From Saccoglossus kowalevskii (lineage: Eukaryota; Hemichordata; Enteropneusta; Harrimaniidae), in contig NW_003119425.1 of the NCBI RefSeq assembly GCF_000003605.2, positions 405,377-435,380 on the forward strand: DNA of 30,004 bases, given 5' to 3'. A program made the translations under genes and the position numbers. This document shows positions 10,601 to 18,494 of this stretch, piece by piece (the first letter of the stretch is position 1; each line of letters begins with the position of its first letter). The notes under the pieces are model-generated. The model made no database searches. It saw only the letters and a list, made by a program, of their open reading frames with translations, and had not been told where the DNA came from.

Positions 10601-13600
10601 CAGCATTCCATAGAAAACCAGTGTTATTTAATGCAAGAGTACAACACAGGAGATCTAAAAGCATTCCAGTAAATTCGACATTCATATTTTCTCAATTTAA
10701 GAGATTAAATAAGATTATTCTCATCCTTGTAAATGTTACACCAATCGGTTTCCAAGTGGAGTCGCCAACCCTGTTGACTGGTTTACGTGACACCATGAAT
10801 AGCATAGTACATCTAAAACTGCATTTAACAGTACGTTGGGTGTTACGCAATCAGTAACCTAAGTGCGACAACTCAATACATCTTGTAACTTTTTTTGATT
10901 GGATCATTCGAAAAAGCACTCCAAAAATCGCAATTACCGTATAACAAGTCAATTACATAATTATTTCGATCAGGGTAAATCATTTTGGCGAACCCCTCAA
11001 AACAAGCAAACTGTGAGCACAATCAAGTCACGTTTCGACTTTCTGAAGATAACTAATGTGCTCAGATGGATCAGCGATCAATCTAATCACAGAAACCTCC
11101 TGCGTATACAAACAGAAGGCTCAATTCCCTCTGGAAAATGCATACATTTCCACAGACAATGCCGTAAATAGACTAATGTCATAAAAGAGCCAGAAGGCTT
11201 GCATTTGAAATCACTGAAGATTCAAAAATGTATGCTATAAGCGGATTCTCAGCAAATCGATTCACCGAGAATGTTTTTTTCTTTCTTTTTTTGCGTCATT
11301 AGCACATACGCCAGACTCATATTCAGCAGTGAAGGGAGTTTGGGGGCAGATGTTAATGGCAAAGATATGCAATGATTGTCGCTGTTATGCGGATAACTCG
11401 AGTGATTAAAGTTACTAGATATATGGATTATTCAGGATGGTCTAATTTGAAGATGTATACAACAGTATTAGTGAAAGCTGGTTTCTTTTTTTAACAATAT
11501 TCAATCAATCACAGAATATTTTAGTATCAAATTGTGACTATGCATCAATATTTACATTGACACTAAACCAACAAATGTATTGCAATATATAAGTTACATT
11601 ATATGGTGCCAATTTGTGAAGTTCCAATTTTGTGAAAGTTTTTTCAAATATTTGAAATTCATAAATAAACAAATATATGTATATATTTGTGGCACTGATA
11701 TATACGATTGCGTGGACCCGTAATGTAGCTTATTCAATGCTGGTCGGCCCCTCAAACATTTCCTAGAGACTGTACTGGAAAATCGATTACACGCTAAACT
11801 GGTGTAGGCTGTCACTCACAACAGACGACATCATGTTCTGGCTTTAGGCATGCACTATTTATACGTACTATAAATGTTTATACATTACTAGACACATCTG
11901 TAAATTATATAGTTGCTGATATCTTTACACCCTGAAGCTGATTTTGAACTCACAGTAGTGTTCGGTGCGATACGTCAACATTAGAAATATCGTGCATTAC
12001 TTGGTTAATATTGAGTTCAGAGCCAGAACAGCACAGTGTGTAGTGTAATTTCTTCGTAGCAGAAACGTCTTAACATGAACATAAACATATACTTGTAAAA
12101 GGGATTAGTATACTTTATACATGATTCTTGGTACGGGAATTGTGACCCGAGGTTGTGCGGTGGAAAAAGTATTAGTCGTACGACTTAAAAAGCTGTACTC
12201 AATCCAGCGTGTTTAATAATTCTATATCATATATAATGATGAAAAACTAGACTAAGTTGTTATTTGTTTATTTCAATAATTATCTCATATTTGCCGTTTC
12301 CAGAAATTATGATAATGCGGCGCAATGTGGAATGTACATACTTAAGACGCGGGATTGAGTTCCTGCCATAATTCACGGTCTAAAATTATTGGCGGAATAA
12401 TCTCTTGATTGCAACTCAATCTCAGATATTAATATAAATGTTTTTCTATAATCGTCGCTAGTGACTGATGTTGTGCTAGTTCGATTCAAACTACGTTTAC
12501 ATATTTATTATTTCAGAGTTTAAGAGGTTTAGCTCTGATAACGATAGGTATCGATAACCGACCGGAACAATTTGGGAAGAGTGTGATGTAATTCTAAATA
12601 TGGTTATCTGGCTCGACATTTTAATTCTTAATGGGCGGCTCGTTTGATCTGGAATTTACAGGATGATGTGAGACATCAGTACAATGTATTTTGTAGTAAT
12701 TTCAGTTAAACCATTGGGTAGTAGTTTCATGTATAGCATTCTCTACATTGCAGACTGTGTGCCATGTCTTTCAACATGGATTGCATGAATAATTACTGAA
12801 TTAGTGTAAAAGGGTCCCGCCGCCAATCTCAGTTGCACGGGATTACTGAGTTATTTTTCATAAGCGACAAATATCCGACATTTTGAGTTTAAAACTTTTT
12901 CCTGTGGCTAGTAGAGCTGAACAAACAAACGCCGATTCGTAGGATGGCCAAAACACTACAACCTGCACAGAACACATAGCATTACAACGCGTAAGCGACG
13001 CCCGAATCGTTTGACATAATAATTCAAACTAACCGAAATTCGTCAAAAACAAAAGAAGGGTATTTTCAGTTATACATTGTCCATCTGAAAATAACGCGAT
13101 CTGATATCATTTTACCGCGATATTCAGGTTCGAATGGATACCAACCAACGCAAATACTCATACACATATAACCGGTGATTACTTTATTATACTGACGTCT
13201 TTATTTATTTATCAAGTCTAGGCAAGTTCTTTGCCCCTGTATCCTTCGATGTATACACACTTCACTTATATTAAATATATTTCCCTGCCATAAGGTAAGT
13301 GTAATTAACTTGAGAGAATAAACGAGATGACCGAGTAGTAAAAAATTGGCTTGTGCTTAAGGGATTTATTGCGTCATCAAACTGTCATTTTCATGCTCAT
13401 GCAAATGATGGGGCAGTGAATATTATCGCGACAACAAAGGAAAATATCCTAAAATTCCAGAGTTATGGAATTTAACTGTCAATCCATTCAGTTGCACATT
13501 CGCGTAATTGCAGTGTTATTAAGTACAATCATGGTTATAACTGGGACACTTTGATGTATGCTTCACGGACTTTCATGTTGATGTTACACAGTAGGCTACT

Positions 13601-14523
13601 CAACGCGATTGAACTATTGCATTACATAACAGTTCGTACATAATATTTTAGTCATTGCACTCATTGGAGAATTGCACCAAATGTCAAAAGCATCATACTA
13701 ACTACAGCCAGTGAACAAATAATACCATTGATCCGTTGCGGGCGTCGCCATGTTGAAGGCAATAGCTTAGTACGATATTGACCCCGATGTTTTTATACAT
13801 CCGATATCGCGTAATAAATTAATATTTATTATGTATTTCCTTCTGGTAGAAACCTGGTCCCTTCTAAACAATCATCTTCTCATACCATGCGTAACCTGAA
13901 CGTCATCAAATGTGAGTGTATAAATAACAAACTATGATCTGGTACCAATTCATCGTAATCTGCTGATTTTTCCAAGGTCGCACGGACGCACGCGCAAAAT
14001 AATTCAGGGAGCACAACTCTTAAATTCGTGCCTTTTTTGATGTCCGTCGACATGTTCATGTTTGACAAGCACTCGACTCATTCAGGTTTATGCAATTTGA
14101 ATAAATGTTTGGTAAATTGACAAAATATCGAATACTGTTTTTTTTCTTCTGCACGAAGTCCCCCTTGGATAGAATACTGTTTTACTTTGTCGGTATGTGA
14201 AGGATGTTACAGTTCTAGACTAATTGGTTAGCTTCCTTCATACTCGTAACATGAACTCGAATATAGAGAAATGGGATCGTTAATTACAGTGAACCCAAAT
14301 TATAACGAGTTTTTCCAGGAAGTGGTAAAGGCTTCTAAAGACACAGGTTCAAGTTACTCTTCATTAACATAAAAGCTTGGCTGTTAAAATTATTGGAACT
14401 CGTGTTGAGTGAATAATCCTAGTAATGAATGATAAGGTGTTTTAGATTGATGAGACAAAACTCTATTCGTGCATGTGCCGGAAACCTGAACAGCATAATT
14501 AATTAATTAATTAATTAATTAAT

Positions 14524-14574
<51 letters not shown>

Positions 14575-17500
14575 TTTTCTGTCCAACATTTCATTGTGTT
14601 GCTCGATACAGAATCTTGCGTTCTTTGTTAATCAGTTTAATTATTTGGCACGAACCTGTTTATTTTAAAGATCGAAAGAGCTTTTCACTTTTTGTATTCA
14701 CTCAGAGAACACAGTAGGGTCATATCGATTGATAAACAAATGCATATTATGTTATCGTGACATTAACAGACAGTATTTACCAACCCCGTTTCATCATCAA
14801 GTAGTCGACAGCGAACCCCTGCGGTGCACTCTTCTTCGTTCAACTCTATGACACTAACGTAAGAACCTTCTGTGATTGTCGTGAACGTAATATGCCGATG
14901 CGGCGTTAATCCCTCTGGTTGCTGATGCAGACCACCCATCCACGTGATGTCGTTGATTACTAGTCCGTGTCTGGTCCAAACTCCAACCTGAAATCAAAAC
15001 ATAAATGCAGGTATTAATTATGGGTCATAATCGTGGTTTATAACGGTTTTACCTGCCAAGTGCACTGGGAATATATTTGACGGATGTGCTGTGAGCGAAT
15101 TAAAATCATAAAAATGCACCTGTGTTTATTTTTGGAGTGTAATTCCCACTGCAACTGCAGGTGGAACACACATAAACACATTATTCGTAGGTGACAAAAT
15201 CACCTCACCAAAGAAGGCAATTCCAGAAGCTGAGCGGAATCTTTTATCGTATCAGGAGAAGCAGTCTTAGGCCAACATATGGACACCACAGTGGAACGGC
15301 GGACGCGATAGTAACATCGTATTGTGAGGTTGCTCGATGTTACAATGACACTTATGTTATCGCCATTTGATAAGAATCTGAGGCGCTCAAGCGGGGACAC
15401 CCTTATATGACACTGACTTATTTTTATATTAACACGATTGCATTGAATAACTGCCTACTAGAGAAGAATGTTGAAACTAGTGATATTCATCGGTCAAGTC
15501 GAACGTCACTTCTCTTACGTGTATAGTTATATATCAACTTGTAATCATTAAATAATTACAAGAATTATTTTATCCATGCACAGTAGCAATAATATTAATA
15601 TAAGTATGTATATTATTTCATTCAAGAATATTAGTCGAAGTGTTGACTTTGATCATGTTGTAGCTAAACAAACAAACAAATTAATTATTCTTGTTCATGT
15701 TGCATCATCTGCATAGCAAATATACAAGGATATAGTACATTTCTGAAATACAAATATTGAATGTTGGATTAATACAGCTGCACGATGCTGACTGATGGTT
15801 ACTGCATTTACGATGTTTCACTTTTACGTGGGTCACTGTTCAGGTTGACAAGACACTTCTACACAATGCAGACGATGTCTAAAGCAAACGATAAAACACA
15901 CGCGTGACTAATTGATAAACAATTTTCCACATCGTCACATAAATATATCAAATTAATGAATTCTAAATATTTATCTCATCCATCTATCTATTCCATACGC
16001 AGAACTAGTATTTAGAGATTCAATTCCCCCGTTCTTATCCACTGTTAAGAAAGGTATGTCAGTTGTAAACGTTATAAAAGTGACACAATGTTACACACTG
16101 TATATTATATTCTGTATATGGCAGATTGCATTATATTACGGCAAGTCCGTGGATAAAATCCTTATGCTACTTACTTCGCGACAGTAATCAAAACCTACAT
16201 CGATCGAGACGTTTCATAGACATCTGTGTTGCATACATAATTTCAACTAATGATCAAAGCTGACGAGTGTAATGTCTAGAAATGCGACAATCATGATTAA
16301 AACCAGCGTTTCCTTGACTGCCTCAGCAGACATGTAGCACATAATGTTCTTATCAATTGAAATGTTATTAGGGGAAGGTAATTTACCTTTAGCCTCAAGA
16401 CAGGGAGTCAAATGATAATTTTCAAAACTGGTTTTCTATTTTCTGTTTCTGCTCAAATATCCAATCTTAAACTAGAACCGAATGCTGAATATGGCATAGA
16501 ATAAGTCATTAAGTTGTCTTAAATATCATAGTATCTGCACATAACTGAAAATTCTGTTCGTATTTTTACACTTCAATTATTAATTTTTACGCCAGAATAT
16601 CGTTTGTTGTACCTACCTTACACAATTCGTGTTATATCTCACGGGCTATAATAACCTTTTGCATATTTCGTTTTAGTGAAAAATATGCTCGTACCTGAAT
16701 ACAGAAAATAATTCACACAGCGAAGTTATATTTGCAGAAACAGCGGGTACGGGCAAATATAAAGTACATCATATACACATGATGATCATGCGTCTTCAGT
16801 TTCGCAGCTAGAAGATTTGACCCTAGGGATGACCGTTACTGGCATCAATCATGATATTGCCCTAGAAATCTAGTTAATTTCCTGTCTTGTGACAACCTAC
16901 AAATGGGATTTAATCGCAAATTTCCACCTGGCGGTATCTTACGATTTCAAATGAATGGAAAATGGTGTGCGCTGAAAAATAAATCGATTCAGCGACTGCA
17001 TTAGGCCGCGCGCCACTGAGCTAGATACACGTCATTGTTGCATCGCGCCAAATAGGGATAATACCTTCCGCTAAGTAGTTAAGCACAAAAGCACATCACG
17101 CGATGCATTGTATCTAGCGTCCGGTTCTGTTATTATTAGACATTCGAATGAACTGTCTTGCGATGATAGTGATGCCTCGAATATTCAACTACACATATGC
17201 AAACGAGATGCACTCTGGGAGACCGACATGCTAAGCTCAGTGTGACTCACACGTAGTTTTGCTTTACTATAATTGGTCGTAATGATATTTCTGAATGAGT
17301 GATTCCATATGCTTCACGACGACTACAGCTACAGGCAATTGCATACTTCCTTTAAGTTCCTAGCACGTTATCGATCGCAATGAGTCTCTGAAAAATGTAT
17401 TCACGAATATGGCCATGGCTGTCAGTATCATGACTGTTAAACCAGTATGTTGCAATGTTTTGCTGCACTCAAAGATACGAAAGCTTTCCTTGGGTAGGAA

Positions 17501-18494
17501 AAAAAAATCAGCACATTGTTTTAAACGCTACAATTTATATATGCCACTGTGCAATTGTGTGTACGCGTATATGATCCGGATATTAAACTCATTAGACCAT
17601 GCCACATGCATGTTCTCGGTTGGGTATCTGTTTTATTTTAATAATTCATCAGTGACATTTGGGAGCGAGATGCATTCCTATGATAATTAAAATCAAACAT
17701 GCGTATAATAATTTAAAAAAGAAGAAGACCAATCGTCTTACCTTGTCCCATCGTCTTGAGATTGGTACATTCATTATAACAACTTTGGGGTTCTTTAGGT
17801 TACCCTCAATGTCGAACTCGTAATCATCATCAGAATCGTCCGTATCGGGTGATGTAGACAAATACTTTACAAACTTATTGAGCGACTCGGGCGGCCTGTG
17901 GTTGCTCTGCCAACAGGATTTTGTGAATTCAATGTCTTTTAGAGTTTCTCTGTGTCCCATGCTTCTCGCATATCTATCAAGTCCATTCAAGTAAATCTTG
18001 GTAGAATCCTGTATTGCGCGTTCCACATTGTAAGATTTTTCTCTGTATTTGACTGCTAATAAACCAGTTGGGAACTCATCGGGTATTTCCCCAGCCCCGT
18101 TTAGGTTTCGGAGAATTGTCTCGGCACCTATCCACACATTTCCATGCTCCATCATTCCATGTTCATTAGATTCATCCATTATCAATTGTGCCTCTTGTTG
18201 TGAGCTGAACAAAAGCACGATGGTGCAGTCGCTCTCGATAATAAGCTTGACCTGGGCTGTCAGATTGTGTTCCATGTTGATCTCGATTTTATCACATATC
18301 TCCCACTCCTGGTCATACGACTCGGCGTATTCAAACAAGAGATTTTCCATACTGCTAATAAATATATCATGGTCTGGGATCATGGTAGTCACAATTATAA
18401 AGTGGTACCAATCATAGTATTGCAAAAATGCAAGCATGGCTTTGGCTTGGTCCTTCATGGATGCTCCCACATGTAAATAACTGGAATGAGATGT
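4389..18494 (-). CDS. GRIN-like: NMDA-type ionotropic glutamate receptor subunit, GluN2/GluN3-like, ten exons, 5' end missing
   Basis: This is a ligand-gated cation channel subunit of the NMDA class, expected at the plasma membrane in a heterotetramer with a GluN1-type partner. The joined exons are 18494-17742, 14987-14785, 10467-10163, 8912-8787, 8428-8208, 7626-7466, 7093-6912, 6347-6115, 5038-4899 and 4626-4389. All phases agree and give 853 residues plus stop. Numbering from the first residue seen, the order is: amino-terminal domain 1-251, S1 from about 252 to 420, M1 about 428-448, pore loop M2 about 471-486, M3 about 498-520, S2 537-675, M4 about 682-702, and a cytoplasmic tail of about 150 residues. 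Four loop-1 cysteines (305, 311, 325, 326) and the S2 pair 612/665 match the disulfides typical of the NMDA class. Family membership is certain. Assignment to GluN2 or GluN3 is not, because features of both occur. The signal peptide and first part of the amino-terminal domain are not in this model. Confidence 0.95.
4899..5038 (-). CDS. NMDA receptor exon i: proximal cytoplasmic tail
   Basis: This exon was chosen by splice signals and phase rather than by homology. The acceptor is TTGAACAG (phase 0) and the donor is GATGTC|GTAAGT, a full consensus leaving in phase 2. It encodes AMARSMYTPVSKSEQCSCRN, then a cysteine-containing WSCRQVSQ and a likely amphipathic helix (ELDAALDRLGELENMVWM). The three close cysteines could be palmitoylation sites, as in GluN2 tails; that is inference. 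If the intron is not removed, translation stops at once, because the donor itself contains an in-frame TAA. The longer open frame overlapping this exon in another phase is a shadow. Confidence 0.72.
5039..6114 (-). other. Intron h-i (1.08 kb)
   Basis: Phase 0 intron, donor GTGAGC, acceptor TTGAACAG. It is AT-rich, with short simple repeats such as (ATAATG)-like words near 5645. No gene or RNA was recognised. Confidence 0.75.
6115..6347 (-). CDS. NMDA receptor exon h: end of S2 and transmembrane helix M4
   Basis: The acceptor is TTCACAG and the donor is GAG|GTGAGC; the exon enters in phase 1 and leaves in phase 0. It encodes FLQTLVEKWLTSMCEGK, the GF...L..KW helix and Cys665 that pairs with Cys612 in the family. 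GIEHSSGVFLLLLGGTAVSI and LVFFGEHLFFKF follow, the M4 helix with the EH.F motif shared by NMDA subunits. The spacing GI.H.SG.F.LL..G...SIL...GEH is especially close to GluN3. A basic juxtamembrane stretch follows (KGYFTKRFAKKE). Confidence 0.95.
6348..6911 (-). other. Intron g-h (564 bp)
   Basis: Phase 1 intron, donor GTAAGA, acceptor TTCACAG. Its 5' part on the minus strand is extremely AT-rich and contains the palindrome at 6759-6802. No coding potential was seen. Confidence 0.85.
6759..6802. repeat. AT-only inverted repeat, 13-bp perfect arms
   Basis: The arms 6759-6771 and 6790-6802 (TATATACTTATAT and its complement) are separated by 18 bp of TTATATA-type sequence. It sits in a wider tract built of TATACTTATA-like words (about 6750-6835), so it could extrude as a hairpin or act as an unstable AT microsatellite. 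It lies in the intron before the M4 exon. Confidence 0.85.
6912..7093 (-). CDS. NMDA receptor exon g: ligand-binding lobe S2
   Basis: The acceptor follows TTTTTTTTTCAG and the donor is AGTG|GTAAGA; the exon enters in phase 2 and leaves in phase 1. It encodes KVDAFIYDEAALRDL. Asp598 is the residue that binds the agonist amino group in all NMDA subunits. Tyr597 before it is the GluN2 residue (GluN1 has Trp, GluN3 has Met). QDCSLKVVGKTVGETGYTIAL follows, with Cys612 of the conserved S2 disulfide. KGSHWTHKINEKIIKYTDSG runs into the post-S2 helix, matching the SP...I...I..Y...G pattern of the family. Confidence 0.96.
7094..7465 (-). other. Intron f-g (372 bp)
   Basis: Phase 2 intron with a consensus GTAAGT donor and a long T tract before the CAG acceptor. 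No other element was seen. Confidence 0.85.
7466..7626 (-). CDS. NMDA receptor exon f: start of ligand-binding lobe S2
   Basis: The acceptor is TCAACAG and the donor is CATGG|GTAAGT; the exon enters in phase 0 and leaves in phase 2. It encodes LQKPNQYSNPLKFGTI, the segment after M3 that starts S2 (FRFGTV in GluN2 and GluN3). KSTSVEQYIKKV follows, the agonist-contact loop. Ser556 is conserved. The next position, Thr in GluN2 where it reads the glutamate gamma-carboxylate, is Val557; GluN1 also has Val, and GluN3 has Ala. The following MQEHMDPYN resembles the M.E.M..YN string of GluN3. Confidence 0.94.
7627..8207 (-). other. Intron e-f (581 bp)
   Basis: Phase 0 intron, donor GTAAAG, acceptor TCAACAG. 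It contains one copy of a dispersed 51-bp repeat (7814-7864) and a G-rich run near 7954 (nine G, then AGGG). No coding potential was seen. Confidence 0.8.
7814..7864 (+). repeat. Dispersed repeat, copy 1
   Basis: This 51-bp stretch, including ATGGCCGC and ACGAGACTTG, matches 22370-22420 in the same orientation without gaps, at about 42 of 51 positions. It sits in the intron between exons e and f. Similarity fades quickly outside this core. It is probably a fragment of an interspersed element; no terminal repeats or coding sequence identify its class. Confidence 0.7.
8208..8428 (-). CDS. NMDA receptor exon e: pore loop M2 and gate helix M3
   Basis: The exon enters in phase 1 after TCCACAG and leaves in phase 0 at AAG|GTAAAG. 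It encodes FTFGSSLWIVWGLLFNNTVP: the re-entrant pore loop, with Asn481 and Asn482 at the N and N+1 sites, as in GluN2 (VFNNSVP), where they control calcium permeability and magnesium block. LKPPRSYTAKFMTN follows, like the KPPKCWTGRFLMN linker of GluN3. M3 carries FIAMYTANLVAHMI. The nearly invariant SYTANLAAF gate motif is changed at its first, seventh and ninth positions (Ser to Met, Ala to Val, Phe to His). The exon ends GFLDPK, matching the GIHDPK string of GluN3. Confidence 0.96.
8429..8786 (-). other. Intron d-e (358 bp)
   Basis: Phase 1 intron with a GTAAGT donor and a TCCACAG acceptor. Open frames spanning this region on both strands are chance extensions of flanking exon shadows. Nothing else was seen. 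Confidence 0.8.
8787..8912 (-). CDS. NMDA receptor exon d: pre-M1 and transmembrane helix M1
   Basis: The acceptor is CTACAG and the donor is CGAA|GTAAGT, phase 1 on both sides, 126 bp. It encodes PFDYSVWLLLTVG, continuing as the M1 helix (IVQVVALAIFVFE), then CFSPGGYDRSLTGPR. FSP.GY after M1 is a strong NMDA-class signature (FSPVGYNR in GluN2). The 42-residue size and position match the M1 exon expected between S1 and the pore. The open frames on the opposite strand over this exon are shadows. Confidence 0.95.
8913..10162 (-). other. Intron c-d (1.25 kb)
   Basis: Phase 1 intron with a consensus GTAAGT donor and a CTACAG acceptor. It is AT-rich, with chance-level open frames only (for example minus strand 9780-10055). 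No repeat, RNA or regulatory element was recognised. Confidence 0.7.
10163..10467 (-). CDS. NMDA receptor exon c: ligand-binding lobe S1
   Basis: The acceptor is AATTGCAG and the donor is TTG|GTAAGT, entering in phase 2 and leaving in phase 1. The exon encodes EHYYRCCIGFCVDLL, the CC.G.C.D.L signature that closes loop 1, then FDLYVVED and NGTWNGMVGDILKGNADAAI, the core S1 motif (GluN3 has GLVGDLLRGTA). The agonist-contact segment reads ASLLDTAARSSVID. Ser381 and the alpha-carboxylate-binding Arg388 are conserved, but position 383 is Leu where GluN1 and GluN2 have Thr. The segment ends GISVLAKREEGMVPSDAFL, leading to pre-M1. A second possible acceptor lies 4 bp downstream (exon start 10463). 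Confidence 0.95.
13896..14071 (-). other. Possible cassette exon inside intron b-c
   Basis: This 176-bp open stretch lies between a GAG acceptor (phase 0) and a CAG|GTTACG donor (phase 2). With those phases it could be inserted between the alternative end of exon b (14781, phase 0) and exon c (phase 2) without breaking the frame. It would add about 59 residues to loop 1 of S1, just before the CC pair, where lengths vary among NMDA subunits. Against it: there is no clear polypyrimidine tract, the donor is weak, and the encoded segment (including LRVVLPELFCACVRATLEKS) matches nothing I recognise. It may be a chance reading frame. Confidence 0.18.
14497..14577. repeat. Compound microsatellite (AATT)n then (TTTA)n
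   Basis: About seven AATT units run directly into about thirteen TTTA units, inside the intron between exons b and c. The switch of repeat unit within one tract is typical of a slippage-prone compound microsatellite. Confidence 0.95.
14785..14987 (-). CDS. NMDA receptor exon b: linker and start of ligand-binding lobe S1
   Basis: The exon begins VGVWTRHGLVIND after a TTTCAG acceptor, matching the VG.W segment that follows the amino-terminal domain in all GluN subunits. It continues through TFTTITEGSYVSVIEL, the first S1 beta-strand region (TLEEAPFVIV in GluN2). Cysteines 305 and 311 begin the NMDA-specific loop-1 disulfides. The 3' boundary is uncertain. The donor that keeps the frame with the best acceptor of exon c is GTTGGT at 14784 (phase 2). 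A more canonical GTAAAT lies 4 bp further on (exon end 14781, phase 0) and would need the alternative acceptor of exon c. Confidence 0.88.
14988..17741 (-). other. Intron a-b (2.75 kb)
   Basis: Phase 0 intron with donor GTAAGA and acceptor TTTCAG. The open frames inside (for example minus strand 15200-15400 and plus strand 17409-17690) show no receptor motif or recognised domain. No repeat or RNA gene was seen. Confidence 0.7.
17742..18494 (-). CDS. NMDA receptor exon a: amino-terminal domain, second part
   Basis: The exon encodes 251 residues, phase 0 at both ends. The acceptor follows a T-rich tract ending TTGCAG, and the donor is AAG|GTAAGA. The protein starts TSHSSYLHVGAS, aligning with the middle of the GluN2 bilobed amino-terminal (LIVBP-like) domain. 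The strings YYDWYHFIIVTT and PDEFPTGLLAVKY are close to GluN2 counterparts (YDW..FS.VTT and P.EFPTGLISV.Y). The final RRWDK matches the RKWERVG region that leads into the ligand-binding domain. There is an N-glycosylation sequon (NLT) and an acidic run (DDSDDDYEFD) near residue 220. GluN2 family members bind allosteric modulators such as zinc in this domain; I did not identify zinc ligands. It is the largest exon and presumably follows at least one more coding exon. Confidence 0.95.

Larger units (their letters stand above)
10468..14784 (-). other. Intron b-c (4.3 kb), with one possible cassette exon
   Basis: This is the longest intron found, phase 2 in the preferred model. It holds the compound microsatellite at 14497-14577 and a minus-strand open stretch at 13896-14071 whose ends are phase-compatible with the flanking exons (listed separately). 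Otherwise only short chance-level open frames are visible, for example plus strand 10621-10857 and 10899-11171. Confidence 0.65.
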
